Below, piece by piece: positions 57,434-64,000 of a stretch of DNA of 64,000 bases. Under the pieces are notes generated by a model that ran no database searches, was not told the origin of the DNA, and was given only the letters and a program-made list of their open reading frames with translations. Location: positions 124,001 through 188,000 of the forward strand of contig CAWFET010000001.1 in NCBI GenBank assembly GCA_963815045.1, given 5' to 3'. This DNA is from DASUPK01 sp963815045 (GTDB lineage: Bacteria > Actinomycetota > Thermoleophilia > Solirubrobacterales > 70-9). The translations under genes and the position numbers were made by a program. Position 1 is the stretch's first letter. Every line of letters starts with the position of its first letter.

Positions 57434-58455
57434 CCGGCCGCGGGCGCTTCGAGCCACTCCCGCATGGTTGTGTGGTGGCGGGAGTGGGCGCCGTTCTCGA
57501 GCTCGCCGACGATCTCGGAGAGCAGGCCGTAGCGCTCGGCCACGACGTTGTGGCGGTGGATGGTCTCGAGGTTCTCCTGGCGGGCGTGGACGAAGGCGCC
57601 GTCGCGGAGCTGCGGGAAGGTCTCCGTGACCTGGCGGATCATCTCCCGGACGCAGTCCTCGACGAAGCGGGGGTTGGCGTGCGCCTTCTCGACCACCGCG
57701 CGCTCGTCGGCCCGCTTCATCAGCTCGTAGATCTCGCTCGACATGGAGCTCTCGACGATGCGGAGGAGGCGGCGGGCGTCGATGTCGACGCCGGAGTCCT
57801 CGGGGGTGCCGATGTAGAGGGTGCCTATGCCGCGCTGGTTATGGGTGGCGAGGGGGACCGCGTCGACGATGCGGTCGATGTCCTCGGCGCTGAAGCCCTC
57901 GTCCACCAGGCGCTCGCGCGCGCCATCCTCGACCAGGCCCTGGGCGCAGGGGCAGGCGGTCATGCCCTGGGCCTCGACTCCGATCAGTGTGCGCGTGCCG
58001 CGGTCCGACGAGACCGCGGTGCCGAAGAGGGTGTAGAGCTCCTGGGTGGGGAGGCCGGAGACGGGGGCCGGGACGGTCTCGGGGTAGCGGGCGGCGATCT
58101 TCACCTCGGCGCGGATGCCGCCCTGTCGCTCGCGGACCTGCTGGGCGATGTGGGCGGCAAGGCCCTCGGCGCGCAGGGCCTCGCCGAGCACGACGGTGTC
58201 GATGGCCTCGTTGACGACCTCCTCGAAGCGGGACATGTGGACGCCGGCCTGCTCGGGGTTGAGGTCGACGAAGCACTCGAGGTCGGCGTGGTACAGGGAT
58301 TCGTCGCCGGCCTCCCCACCGTTCTGAGAGCCGCAGACGCGGATGATCTTCTCGACTCCGACCACACCGACGCGGGACAGGCTGACTCTCGTGGCGGGTG
58401 CTTCGGCCTGGGCGTCGCGGCTCGGCACGGTGACGGTTTGGACCTGCTCGGCCAT
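57430..58455 (-). CDS. folE2: GTP cyclohydrolase FolE2 (type IB)
   Basis: A 341-residue protein: SLSRVGVVGVEKIIRVCGSQ, DLECFVDLNPEQAGVHMSRF, GGIRAEVKIAARYPE, GMTACPCAQGLVEDGARERL (metal-binding Cys), PLATHNQRGIGTLYIG and HANPRFVEDCVREMIRQVT. These are the landmarks of COG1469 FolE2/MptA, the zinc-independent GTP cyclohydrolase that makes 7,8-dihydroneopterin triphosphate. It is about the usual length. TACTTT lies 6 bases before ATG 58455. Confidence 0.92.
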   Translation of the reverse strand: MAEQVQTVTVPSRDAQAEAPATRVSLSRVGVVGVEKIIRVCGSQNGGEAGDESLYHADLECFVDLNPEQAGVHMSRFEEVVNEAIDTVVLGEALRAEGLAAHIAQQVRERQGGIRAEVKIAARYPETVPAPVSGLPTQELYTLFGTAVSSDRGTRTLIGVEAQGMTACPCAQGLVEDGARERLVDEGFSAEDIDRIVDAVPLATHNQRGIGTLYIGTPEDSGVDIDARRLLRIVESSMSSEIYELMKRADERAVVEKAHANPRFVEDCVREMIRQVTETFPQLRDGAFVHARQENLETIHRHNVVAERYGLLSEIVGELENGAHSRHHTTMREWLEAPAAG

Positions 58456-58461
58456 CAGGGG

Positions 58462-58467
58462 AAAGTA
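58462..58467 (-). promoter_or_regulatory. Putative -10 element of a leaderless promoter (TACTTT)
   Basis: TACTTT on the minus strand ends 6 bases before ATG 58455 of folE2. Confidence 0.5.
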
Positions 58468-58536
58468 TGGCGGGCCGTGATCCCCGGCTACCGAAATTGC
58501 CTGAAAAGTGAGTCAAATAAGGACCCGGACCGTCCC

Positions 58537-58542
58537 TATACT
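58537..58542 (+). promoter_or_regulatory. Putative -10 element of the sigma factor gene (TATACT)
   Basis: TATACT lies 85 bases before ATG 58628, leaving a leader. No strong -35 is seen. The octamer TCCGGGAG occurs twice in the leader (58597-58604, 58610-58617). GGGAGGAGGAGAGAG before the ATG is a strong ribosome site. Confidence 0.4.
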
Positions 58543-58627
58543 CCCGCTCGCTTTTTGGGTTCGGGTCTCTTTTAGTTAGGGGAGAGGACCGGGCAGTCCG
58601 GGAGTTTTCTCCGGGAGGAGGAGAGAG

Positions 58628-59749
58628 ATGGCGTCTGTACGCCAGGCTGTGGTGGCCGATGAGGTGTCCTTCGAGGGCAGCGATGAGCTGCGCGGACTGA
58701 TCGCGACCGGGACGGAGCGGGGTTACCTGACCTTCGAGGAGATCGCTTCGACCCTTGAAGAGGTGGAGGTGACGAAGGAGCAGGTCTCCGAGTTGCACAG
58801 TCACCTGGTTGAGCAGGGAGTGGACGTGATCGCCGCCGACGGCGTCACGGCCTACAAGGAGAGCAAGGGGGAGGGGTCTTCCTCTTCCAATGGGAAAAAG
58901 CAGGAGTTGGACCTCACCGTCGAGCCGAGCCTCGATTCGCTGCGGCTCTATCTGCGCTCGATCGGGGCCGTGGACCTGCTCACCGCCGATCAGGAGGTGG
59001 AGCTGGCGAAGCGGATCGAGCGGGGGGACATGGCCGCGAAGCGGCACATGGTCGAGGCGAACCTGCGGCTGGTGGTCTCGATCGCCAAGTCCTATCTCGG
59101 GCGTGGGCTGAGCTTCCTCGACCTGATTCAGGAGGGGTCGCTGGGGTTGATCCGCGCCGTCGAGAAGTTCGATTACCGGCGGGGGTACAAGTTCTCCACC
59201 TACGCGACCTGGTGGATCCGCCAGGCGGTGACCAGGTCGCTGGCCGACAAGTCGAGGACGATCCGGATCCCGGTCCACATGGTGGAGAAGCTGAACCGGG
59301 TCGTGCACGTCGAGCGGAACCTGGTGCAGCGGCTGGGGCGTGAGCCGGAGCCGGCGGAGATCGGGGCCGAGCTGGGTTGGACGGCGCAGGACGTTCGCGA
59401 GGTGCTGCGGGTCAGTCAGATGCCCGTGTCGCTGGAGAAGCCGGTCGGCGATGAGGACGATTCGGAGCTCGGCGACTTCGTCGCGGACGAGCAGACCGAG
59501 TCGCCGTTCGAGACGGCCTCCGGCAACCTGCAGCGGGAGGACGTGGCTCGGGCGCTGGCCGCCCTGGGGCGCCGAGATCGGGAGGTGCTGGAGCTGCGCT
59601 ACGGGCTCAACGGGCGCCAGCCGATGACGCTGGAGGAGGTCGGAGTGGCGTTCGGAGTGACCCGGGAGCGGATCCGGCAGATCGAGAACAACACGCTGAA
59701 GCGGCTCAAGGCGATGCCCGAGTCGCAGTGCCTGCGCGGCCTCGGCTGA
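58628..59749 (+). CDS. rpoD: Primary RNA polymerase sigma factor (RpoD/SigA)
   Basis: A 373-residue group 1 sigma factor. Region 1.1 is present (LRGLIATGTERGYLTFEEIA), followed by an acidic/Ser-rich linker. Region 1.2 begins DSLRLYLRSIGAVDLLTADQ. Region 2 has NLRLVVSIAKSYLGRGLSFL, DLIQEGSLGLIRAVEKFDY and KFSTYATWWIRQAV (2.3/2.4). Region 3 is RTIRIPVHMVEKLNRV, and region 4 ends with GVTRERIRQIENNTLKRLK. The full set identifies the housekeeping sigma, which would recognise the TANNNT -10 elements noted in this window. Confidence 0.95.
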   Translation: MASVRQAVVADEVSFEGSDELRGLIATGTERGYLTFEEIASTLEEVEVTKEQVSELHSHLVEQGVDVIAADGVTAYKESKGEGSSSSNGKKQELDLTVEPSLDSLRLYLRSIGAVDLLTADQEVELAKRIERGDMAAKRHMVEANLRLVVSIAKSYLGRGLSFLDLIQEGSLGLIRAVEKFDYRRGYKFSTYATWWIRQAVTRSLADKSRTIRIPVHMVEKLNRVVHVERNLVQRLGREPEPAEIGAELGWTAQDVREVLRVSQMPVSLEKPVGDEDDSELGDFVADEQTESPFETASGNLQREDVARALAALGRRDREVLELRYGLNGRQPMTLEEVGVAFGVTRERIRQIENNTLKRLKAMPESQCLRGLG

Positions 59750-59755
59750 GGCGCA

Positions 59756-59761
59756 TAGTCT
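59756..59761 (+). promoter_or_regulatory. Putative -10 element of a leaderless promoter (TAGTCT)
   Basis: TAGTCT lies 7 bases before an ATC codon at 59769 that is in frame with the ABC ATPase. No standard start codon is close by. Confidence 0.35.
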
Positions 59762-59768
59762 GAGCGGC

Positions 59769-60476
59769 ATCGCCGCGATCGAGATCTCCGGGCTGCGCGT
59801 CAGGCGCGGCGAGAAGATGGTCCTGCCCGGGCTGTCGCTCTCGGTCGAGCCGGGTTCGGTCACCGCCCTGCTTGGCCCGAGTGGGTGCGGCAAGACGACG
59901 CTGATGCGCTCGATCGTCGGGGTGCAGATCGTCGAGGGGGGTGAGGTGCGGGTGCTGGGGGAGGCGGCGGGCTCGCGGCGGCTGCGGTCTCGGGTCGGGT
60001 ATGTGACCCAGGCGCCGTCGGTGTATTCGGATCTGACCGTGCGGGAGAACCTGTGGTTCTTCGCGCGGGTGCTCGGCGTTTCGGGGGAGAGGGTCGATGG
60101 GGCGATCGGGACGGTCAGCCTCGGAGCGTTCGAGCACCGGGTGGTGAGGGATCTGTCCGGGGGTGAGCGGGCGAGGGTCTCGTTGGCCACCGCGCTGTTG
60201 GGGGATCCCGATGTGCTGATCCTCGACGAGCCGACCGTGGGGCTGGACCCGGTGCTGCGCGAGGACCTGTGGGAGACGTTCTACTCGCTCGCCGGTGAGG
60301 GGAAGACGCTGCTCGTCTCGAGCCACGTGATGGACGAGGCGGTCAATTGCCACAGCCTGGCCCTGATGAGGGAGGGAAGATTCCTGGCCATCGCGCCGCC
60401 CGCTGAGATCCTGAAGCGGACCGGCGCGGATGATCTGACCGAGGCGTTCCTGCGGCTGATCAAGGACGAGGGGTGA
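59769..60476 (+). CDS. ABC transporter ATP-binding protein
   Basis: An ATPase of about 235 residues: AIEISGLRVRRGEKMVLPGL is the expected first strands, Walker A is LGPSGCGKTT, the Q-loop is in YVTQAPSVYSDLTVRENL, the signature is LSGGERARVSLA, and Walker B is DVLILDEPTVGLDP with H-switch SSHVMDEAV. It matches DrrA-type ABC-2 exporters. The start is uncertain: ATG 59817 would remove the first strands. The only position that fits the TAGTCT element (59756-59761) is the ATC at 59769, a rare start codon. The stop overlaps the permease GTG by 4 bases. Confidence 0.85.
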   Translation: MAAIEISGLRVRRGEKMVLPGLSLSVEPGSVTALLGPSGCGKTTLMRSIVGVQIVEGGEVRVLGEAAGSRRLRSRVGYVTQAPSVYSDLTVRENLWFFARVLGVSGERVDGAIGTVSLGAFEHRVVRDLSGGERARVSLATALLGDPDVLILDEPTVGLDPVLREDLWETFYSLAGEGKTLLVSSHVMDEAVNCHSLALMREGRFLAIAPPAEILKRTGADDLTEAFLRLIKDEG

Positions 60477-61210
60477 GTCCGCGCTGCACGCTCGCGGTTG
60501 CCGGGCGCGTGCTGCGGCAGTTGCGGCGGGATCCCCGGACGATCGCGATGGTGCTGGTGGTGCCGTGCGTGCTGATGACGCTCGTCAAGTACATGTTCGA
60601 GGGCCAGCCGGGGACGTTCGAGCGGATCGGGCCGCCGATGCTGGGGCTGTTCCCGCTGATCATGATGTTCCTGATCACGTCGATCACGATGCTGCGGGAG
60701 CGGACGACGGGGACGCTGGAGCGGCTGATGACGATGCCGATGTCCAAGCTGGACCTGCTGGCGGGGTACGGGATCGCGTTCGCGCTGCTGGCTGCGCTCC
60801 AGGCCGCGGTCACGACCGGGTTTGCGTATGGGGTGCTCGATTTGACCACGGTGGGCTCAGGGTTCTGGGTTGCGGCGCTGGCGATCGCGAACGCGGTGCT
60901 GGGGATGTCGCTCGGGCTCCTGGTGAGCGCGTTCGCGCGCACGGAGTTCCAGGCGGTCCAGTTCATGCCGGCATTCATCCTGCCCCAGATCCTGCTCTGC
61001 GGGCTGTTGGTGCCGAGGAGCGAGATGTCGGACTGGCTGGACACGCTCGCCGGCGCGCTGCCGTTCACCTATGCCTATGACGCGCTGGCGCGGGTTTCGG
61101 CCGGCGAGTCGTTCTCCGGGCGGCTGGTGCTGGACGTCGGGGTGGTGATCGGCGCGACGCTGCTGGCGCTGGCGCTCGGGGCGGCGACGCTGCGACGGCG
61201 GACGGCCTAG
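60473..61210 (+). CDS. ABC-2 type transporter permease
   Basis: A 245-residue membrane protein with six hydrophobic segments: LGLFPLIMMFLITSITML, GIAFALLAALQAAVTTGFA and FWVAALAIANAVLGMSLGLL, then the LPQILLCGLLVPRSEM loop and LDVGVVIGATLLALALGAA. RERTTGTLERLMTMPMSKLD is the DrrB/ABC-2 hallmark. It forms an exporter with the preceding ATPase. Such pairs export drugs or lipids; no specific substrate is visible. GTG start overlapping the previous stop. Confidence 0.88.
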   Translation: MSPRCTLAVAGRVLRQLRRDPRTIAMVLVVPCVLMTLVKYMFEGQPGTFERIGPPMLGLFPLIMMFLITSITMLRERTTGTLERLMTMPMSKLDLLAGYGIAFALLAALQAAVTTGFAYGVLDLTTVGSGFWVAALAIANAVLGMSLGLLVSAFARTEFQAVQFMPAFILPQILLCGLLVPRSEMSDWLDTLAGALPFTYAYDALARVSAGESFSGRLVLDVGVVIGATLLALALGAATLRRRTA

Positions 61211-61396
61211 GGGGATCGCGGGCGCTGGGTTTGGCGCCGGGATTGCCCGGTAATTCAGAGGGCGCACATGCAAAGCGCCCAGGCCGGCCCGGCCGGACTC
61301 CGGCAGCTTTCACCGCTCGCGCGGTTCCTGCCTGGGGTGAGACGACCAACCTCCGCAGTGTCCGGGGGAGAGGCGTCCGGCCCGCCGGCCCCGGCG

Positions 61397-61576
61397 CTAA
61401 TCGGCCTCTCCGTCGGGAAGGACCAGCTGTGCGAGGTGGCGCTCAACGTATTCCTCGATCCGAGTCATGACGAACCGTCCGGTTCCGTCGGACTCGACCC
61501 GGAAGCGATCGCCTGGAGCGATCGAGGTTGCGGTTGCCACCGCGAGCGGGACAGTCACCTGGTGATTCGCGGACAT
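61397..61576 (-). CDS. AbrB/SpoVT-like DNA-binding small protein
   Basis: A 59-residue protein: MSANHQVTVPLAVATATSIA, then PGDRFRVESDGTGRFVMTRI and EEYVERHLAQ. The SANxQVTVPxxV start and GDRFRVExDGxGRFVMTR are the swapped-hairpin fold of AbrB/MazE antitoxins. No toxin gene is next to it, so it may be a free-standing regulator or an orphan antitoxin. Its frame continues open upstream through tRNA-Tyr into the remnant at 61745, which leaves the start at 61576 open to question. Confidence 0.6.
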   Translation of the reverse strand: MSANHQVTVPLAVATATSIAPGDRFRVESDGTGRFVMTRIEEYVERHLAQLVLPDGEAD

Positions 61577-61615
61577 CCGCGTCCGCCCGACGGCGGGCGG
61601 TTCCACGGACTCAGA

Positions 61616-61697
61616 TGGGGGAGGCAGGATTCGAACCTGCGAAGGCAGAGCCATGGCGTTTACAGCGCCACCCCGTTGACCGCTTGGGTACTCCCCC
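61616..61697 (-). tRNA. tRNA-Tyr (anticodon GUA)
   Basis: An 82-base type II tRNA on the minus strand. Acceptor arm GGGGGAG pairs with CTCCCCC, discriminator A. The anticodon arm is GGCG-CTGTAAA-CGCC with anticodon GTA, followed by a long variable arm and T arm GCAGG-TTCGAAT-CCTGC. CCA is not encoded. Confidence 0.93.
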
Positions 61698-61744
61698 GGC
61701 TCCGGCTGCGATTCTAGACCGGCTTCGTTGCCGTGCGTCGGAAT

Positions 61745-62148
61745 AGCGTGTCCGCGATCCACCTCGAATTCGGAGTACTTCCTCCCGCCGACGTGGATCG
61801 CCGATCGCCCCTCCAGTTCGGCCGCCGGAATCAACCACCGCCTGCCATCCCCGACATGGACGAAGAGGTAGTCGCACCTCGCGCGGTCGAAGTACTTGAC
61901 CAGTCCAGTCCAGCCCAGCTTTGGTTGCCGCCACGGGTGGATACCGTCACGGCCCAGTTCCCGATCCGCGTCCGTTGGGTGGACGTCTTCACTTCGATCC
62001 GGAGAGGCCGTCCGCCGAGGTCAGCGATCACATCGACATCAGGGCTATGGCCTACAGGGATGAAGATCCGCGCACCCTTGGCTGCGAGCCACTCCATCGC
62101 CGAGAGCTCGCCGATGTCTCCCTGCTGTCTCGGCTTCAACTTCGTCAC
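61745..62148 (-). pseudogene. PD-(D/E)XK endonuclease remnant (group I intron-associated type), frameshifted
   Basis: GTG 62148 begins MTKLKPRQQGDIGELSAMEW, then PVGHSPDVDVIADLGGRPLR and IEVKTSTQ. These give the D..ExK nuclease core of the group I intron-associated PD-(D/E)XK family (PF11645-like). After TRGGNQSWAGL the frame is lost, but skipping a 5-base tandem duplication (AGTCC AGTCC at 61902-61911) restores VKYFDRARCDYLFVHVGDGR and RWLIPAAELEG, then GGRKYSEFEV. The gene looks inactivated by slippage. TAGGTT lies 6 bases before its GTG. The restored frame then has no stop before the AbrB-like gene. Confidence 0.72.
61902..61911. repeat. 5-base tandem duplication (AGTCC x2) causing frameshift
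   Basis: Two adjacent AGTCC units followed by AGCCC. Deleting one unit restores the endonuclease reading frame. Confidence 0.7.
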
Positions 62149-62154
62149 TCGCCA

Positions 62155-62160
62155 AACCTA
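62155..62160 (-). promoter_or_regulatory. Putative -10 element of a leaderless promoter (TAGGTT)
   Basis: TAGGTT on the minus strand ends 6 bases before GTG 62148 of the endonuclease remnant. Confidence 0.4.
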
Positions 62161-62239
62161 GGGCGAGCGGATTTGCGGGAGCCACGACCGATGAAACAAA
62201 TGGGTGGCAGGAGAGTCAGCAGAGTCATGCCCACCCGGA

Positions 62240-62245
62240 TAGCGT
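62240..62245 (+). promoter_or_regulatory. Putative -10 element of a leaderless promoter (TAGCGT)
   Basis: TAGCGT lies 7 bases before ATG 62253 of the SDR gene. Confidence 0.5.
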
Positions 62246-62252
62246 CCTCGGC

Positions 62253-62963
62253 ATGACCGACCTCAACGGACGTGTCATCGCCATCGCCGGGGCCGGCGGC
62301 GGCCTCGGGCCGATCGTCGCCCAGCGCCTCGCCGAGGCCGGCGCCAGCCTCTCCCTCGCCGACCGCAGCCAGGAGATCGCCGACGGCGTGGCCCACGACC
62401 TCGCCCTGCCCGAGGACCGCGTCCACCCCCACGCCGTCGACCTTCTCGACGAAGCAGCGGCCAACGACTGGGCATCCGAGATCGAGCGGCGCTTCGGCCA
62501 CGTCGACGGCCTCATCCACCTCGTCGGCGGCTACCGCGGCGGCGACCCCATCCACAGCTTCGACCTGGCCGACTACGAGTTCCTCCACGACCTCCTCGTC
62601 CGCACCCTCCAGCTCGCCACCCGCGCCTTCCACTCCGCCCTGACCCGAAGCGAGCACGGCCGCTTCGTCCTCGTCTCCTCCGCCGCGGCCCAGAACCCGG
62701 AGAGCACCAACGCCGCCTACGCCTCGGCCAAGGCGGCGGCCGAGGCCTGGACCCTCTCCCTCGCCGACTCCTTCGCCGACACACCGGCCACGGCGAACAT
62801 CATCGTCGTCAATGCGATCGAGACTCCGGGGATGCGAGAGGACAGCCCCGAGACCGAGCGCCCCACCTTCACCCCGGCCGAGGACATCGCCGAGGCCATC
62901 GCCTTTCTCTCCTCCGATTCGGCCGCCCGGATGAACGGCCAGCGCCTCTCCCTTCACCCCTGA
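62253..62963 (+). CDS. SDR-family oxidoreductase
   Basis: A 236-residue short-chain dehydrogenase: GRVIAIAGAGGGLGPIVAQR is the NAD(P)-binding TGxxxGxG-type motif (here AGAGGGLG), SLADRS follows, GLIHLVGGYRGG replaces the NNAG block, and FVLVSSAAAQNPES with AAYASAKAAAEAW gives the catalytic Ser and YxxxK. NAIETPGMRE and the C-terminal INGQRLSLHP-like end are typical. The substrate cannot be predicted. A TAGCGT element 7 bases upstream fits ATG 62253. It is flanked by tRNA genes and is not part of a visible operon. Confidence 0.85.
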   Translation: MTDLNGRVIAIAGAGGGLGPIVAQRLAEAGASLSLADRSQEIADGVAHDLALPEDRVHPHAVDLLDEAAANDWASEIERRFGHVDGLIHLVGGYRGGDPIHSFDLADYEFLHDLLVRTLQLATRAFHSALTRSEHGRFVLVSSAAAQNPESTNAAYASAKAAAEAWTLSLADSFADTPATANIIVVNAIETPGMREDSPETERPTFTPAEDIAEAIAFLSSDSAARMNGQRLSLHP

Positions 62964-63009
62964 GCCCCGGCTCAACCATCCGCCCGCTCTCGCTACAGTC
63001 CGCAACTTC

Positions 63010-63082
<73 letters not shown>

Positions 63083-63090
63083 TCATCACC

Positions 63091-64000
63091 TTGGTCGCCA
63101 ATCGAACACCCACCACCACGGGGCGCACGCGAACGCGCCTGATCGCCCTGCTCGCGGCCTGCGCCGCCCTGACCGCGCTCGCCCTGCCCGCGGCCGCCTC
63201 CGCCACCCGCGGACTCACCACCGGCTTCTCCGACGCAGACGAGTACCAGCTGGCCAACTCCTCGGACCGCAACCTCTGGCTCGGCCGCACCGTGGACGCG
63301 GGAGCGGGCATCGTCCGCCTGGCCATCGAGTGGCCCGCCATCGCGCCCAACAAGCCGGTCGACCCGACCAACCCGGACAGCGTCTCCTACGACTTCAGCT
63401 CAATCGACCCCGCCGTCACCGACGCCGAGGCCCACGGCCTCAAGGTCCTCCTCAGCATCAACCACGCCCCGACCTGGGCCGAGGGCCCCAACCGCCCGGC
63501 AGACGCCCAGACGGGAACCTGGCAGCCCAACCCCTCCGACCTTGCGGACTTCGCGCAGGCGGTGGCCGCCCGCTACTCCGGCACCCACGCCGGCCTCCCC
63601 GCGGCCCAGGCGATCGAGGTCTGGGACGAGCCCAACTCGGGCGACTGGCTCACCCCCCAGTTCACCGGCAAGAGCTTCACCGGCGCCGACCACTACCGCG
63701 AGATGCTCAACGCCGCCTACGCGTCGATCAAGTCGGTCAACCCGAAGGTCGACGTCGTTGTCGGCGGCACCGACCCCTACGGCGACCCGCCCGGCGGCCC
63801 CTACCCGGCGAGCGGCGCCCGCTCCCGCCCGGTCCAGTTCTGGCAGCACGTTCTCTGCGTCAAGCCCGTCAAGACCAAGAAGAAGAAGAAGGGCAAGAAG
63901 CCGGCGAAGGTCAAGTACGTCCGCACCGCGGGCTGCAACGGCCCGGTCAACTTCGACGTCTTCGCCCACCACCCGATCGACAACACCGGCGGCGGCCCCC
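63091..64000 (+). CDS. Secreted glycoside hydrolase-like protein, 3' end cut by window
   Basis: Open from TTG 63091 to the window end (303 codons). RTRTRLIALLAACAALTALA with LPAAASATR is a signal peptide. The mature part follows a TIM-barrel glycosidase layout: RLAIEWPAIAPNKPVD, YDFSSIDPAVTDAEAHGLKV, LLSINHAPTWAEGPN, FAQAVAARYSG and IEVWDEPNSGDW. The Glu in WDEPN fits the acid/base residue of clan GH-A, GH5/GH39-like enzymes (usual form WNEPN). A Lys-rich segment (KTKKKKKGKKPAKVKY) lies later. The TTG is 8 bases after tRNA-Thr, so any ribosome site overlaps the tRNA. Substrate unknown. Confidence 0.78.
   Translation, partial: MVANRTPTTTGRTRTRLIALLAACAALTALALPAAASATRGLTTGFSDADEYQLANSSDRNLWLGRTVDAGAGIVRLAIEWPAIAPNKPVDPTNPDSVSYDFSSIDPAVTDAEAHGLKVLLSINHAPTWAEGPNRPADAQTGTWQPNPSDLADFAQAVAARYSGTHAGLPAAQAIEVWDEPNSGDWLTPQFTGKSFTGADHYREMLNAAYASIKSVNPKVDVVVGGTDPYGDPPGGPYPASGARSRPVQFWQHVLCVKPVKTKKKKKGKKPAKVKYVRTAGCNGPVNFDVFAHHPIDNTGGGP

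Noticed and set aside
58597..58617. Hairpin or riboswitch in the rpoD leader
   Set aside because: The TCCGGGAG copies are direct, not inverted, repeats; no known riboswitch pattern is seen.
57839..60190. 783-codon minus-strand open frame across the sigma factor gene
   Set aside because: Antisense to rpoD and folE2 parts with clear motifs; Pro/Arg/Leu/His-rich shadow.
61211..61396. Gene in the gap after the ABC permease
   Set aside because: No open frame with a start, ribosome site or recognisable motif was found.

Overview
The window is high-GC, densely packed chromosomal DNA from an actinobacterium. Protein style points to the Solirubrobacterales/Thermoleophilia: secreted S8 and S1 proteases with Ala-rich signal peptides, a region-1.1-containing primary sigma factor, and a large glycan locus. 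That placement is inference; no 16S gene is present. No insertion sequence, phage gene or CRISPR array is visible, and no gene-free stretch exceeds about 300 bases.

Layout. (1) 1-2505: two secreted serine proteases (subtilisin-like, cut by the window edge; trypsin-like). (2) 2588-8354: a compact cluster that looks like a radical-SAM RiPP system. It holds a PF14907-type nucleotidyltransferase, an HprK-like kinase, a stand-alone PqqD-like peptide-binding protein, a radical SAM enzyme with a second PqqD-like domain at its C-terminus, three tandem 43-44-residue precursor peptides, and a divergent family 2 glycosyltransferase. The precursors share a leader with a YxxPxV motif and end in a Thr-rich SGTTTTPP tail. 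I do not recognise this combination as a named RiPP class, and it is the best candidate here for an undescribed system. (3) 8344-56166: a roughly 48-kb surface-polysaccharide locus. It has about 22 glycosyltransferases (GT2, GT4/GT-B, one CAP59-like, one frameshifted), nucleotide-sugar enzymes (UGD/WbpA-like dehydrogenase, RmlC, CDP-paratose-epimerase-like protein and partner, two GDP-mannose dehydratase-like enzymes, GDP-fucose-synthase-like enzyme, WecE/WecD-like pair), methyltransferases, four large membrane or DUF2142-like proteins, and a Wzm/Wzt-type ABC exporter. (4) 56170-64000: housekeeping and miscellaneous genes. These are family 5 uracil-DNA glycosylase, PgsA, FolE2, the primary sigma factor, an ABC-2 exporter pair, an AbrB-like small protein, tRNA-Tyr, a frameshifted PD-(D/E)XK endonuclase remnant, an SDR, tRNA-Thr and a secreted glycoside hydrolase cut by the window end.

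How the parts fit. The sugar-nucleotide enzymes would supply dehydrogenated, deoxy- and amino-sugars to the glycosyltransferases. The product would leave through the ABC-2 exporter at 38166-39801, and GT2 proteins with membrane tails probably build lipid-linked sugars. In the RiPP cluster, the PqqD-like domains should hold the YxxPxV leader while the radical SAM enzyme, and possibly the kinase, nucleotidyltransferase and glycosyltransferase, act on the Thr-rich tail.

A recurring regulatory feature is a TANNNT -10-like hexamer 6-8 bases before the start codon of many first genes. This suggests widespread leaderless transcription and helps choose several starts. Gene orientation flips often and convergent genes frequently overlap by 4-78 bases.
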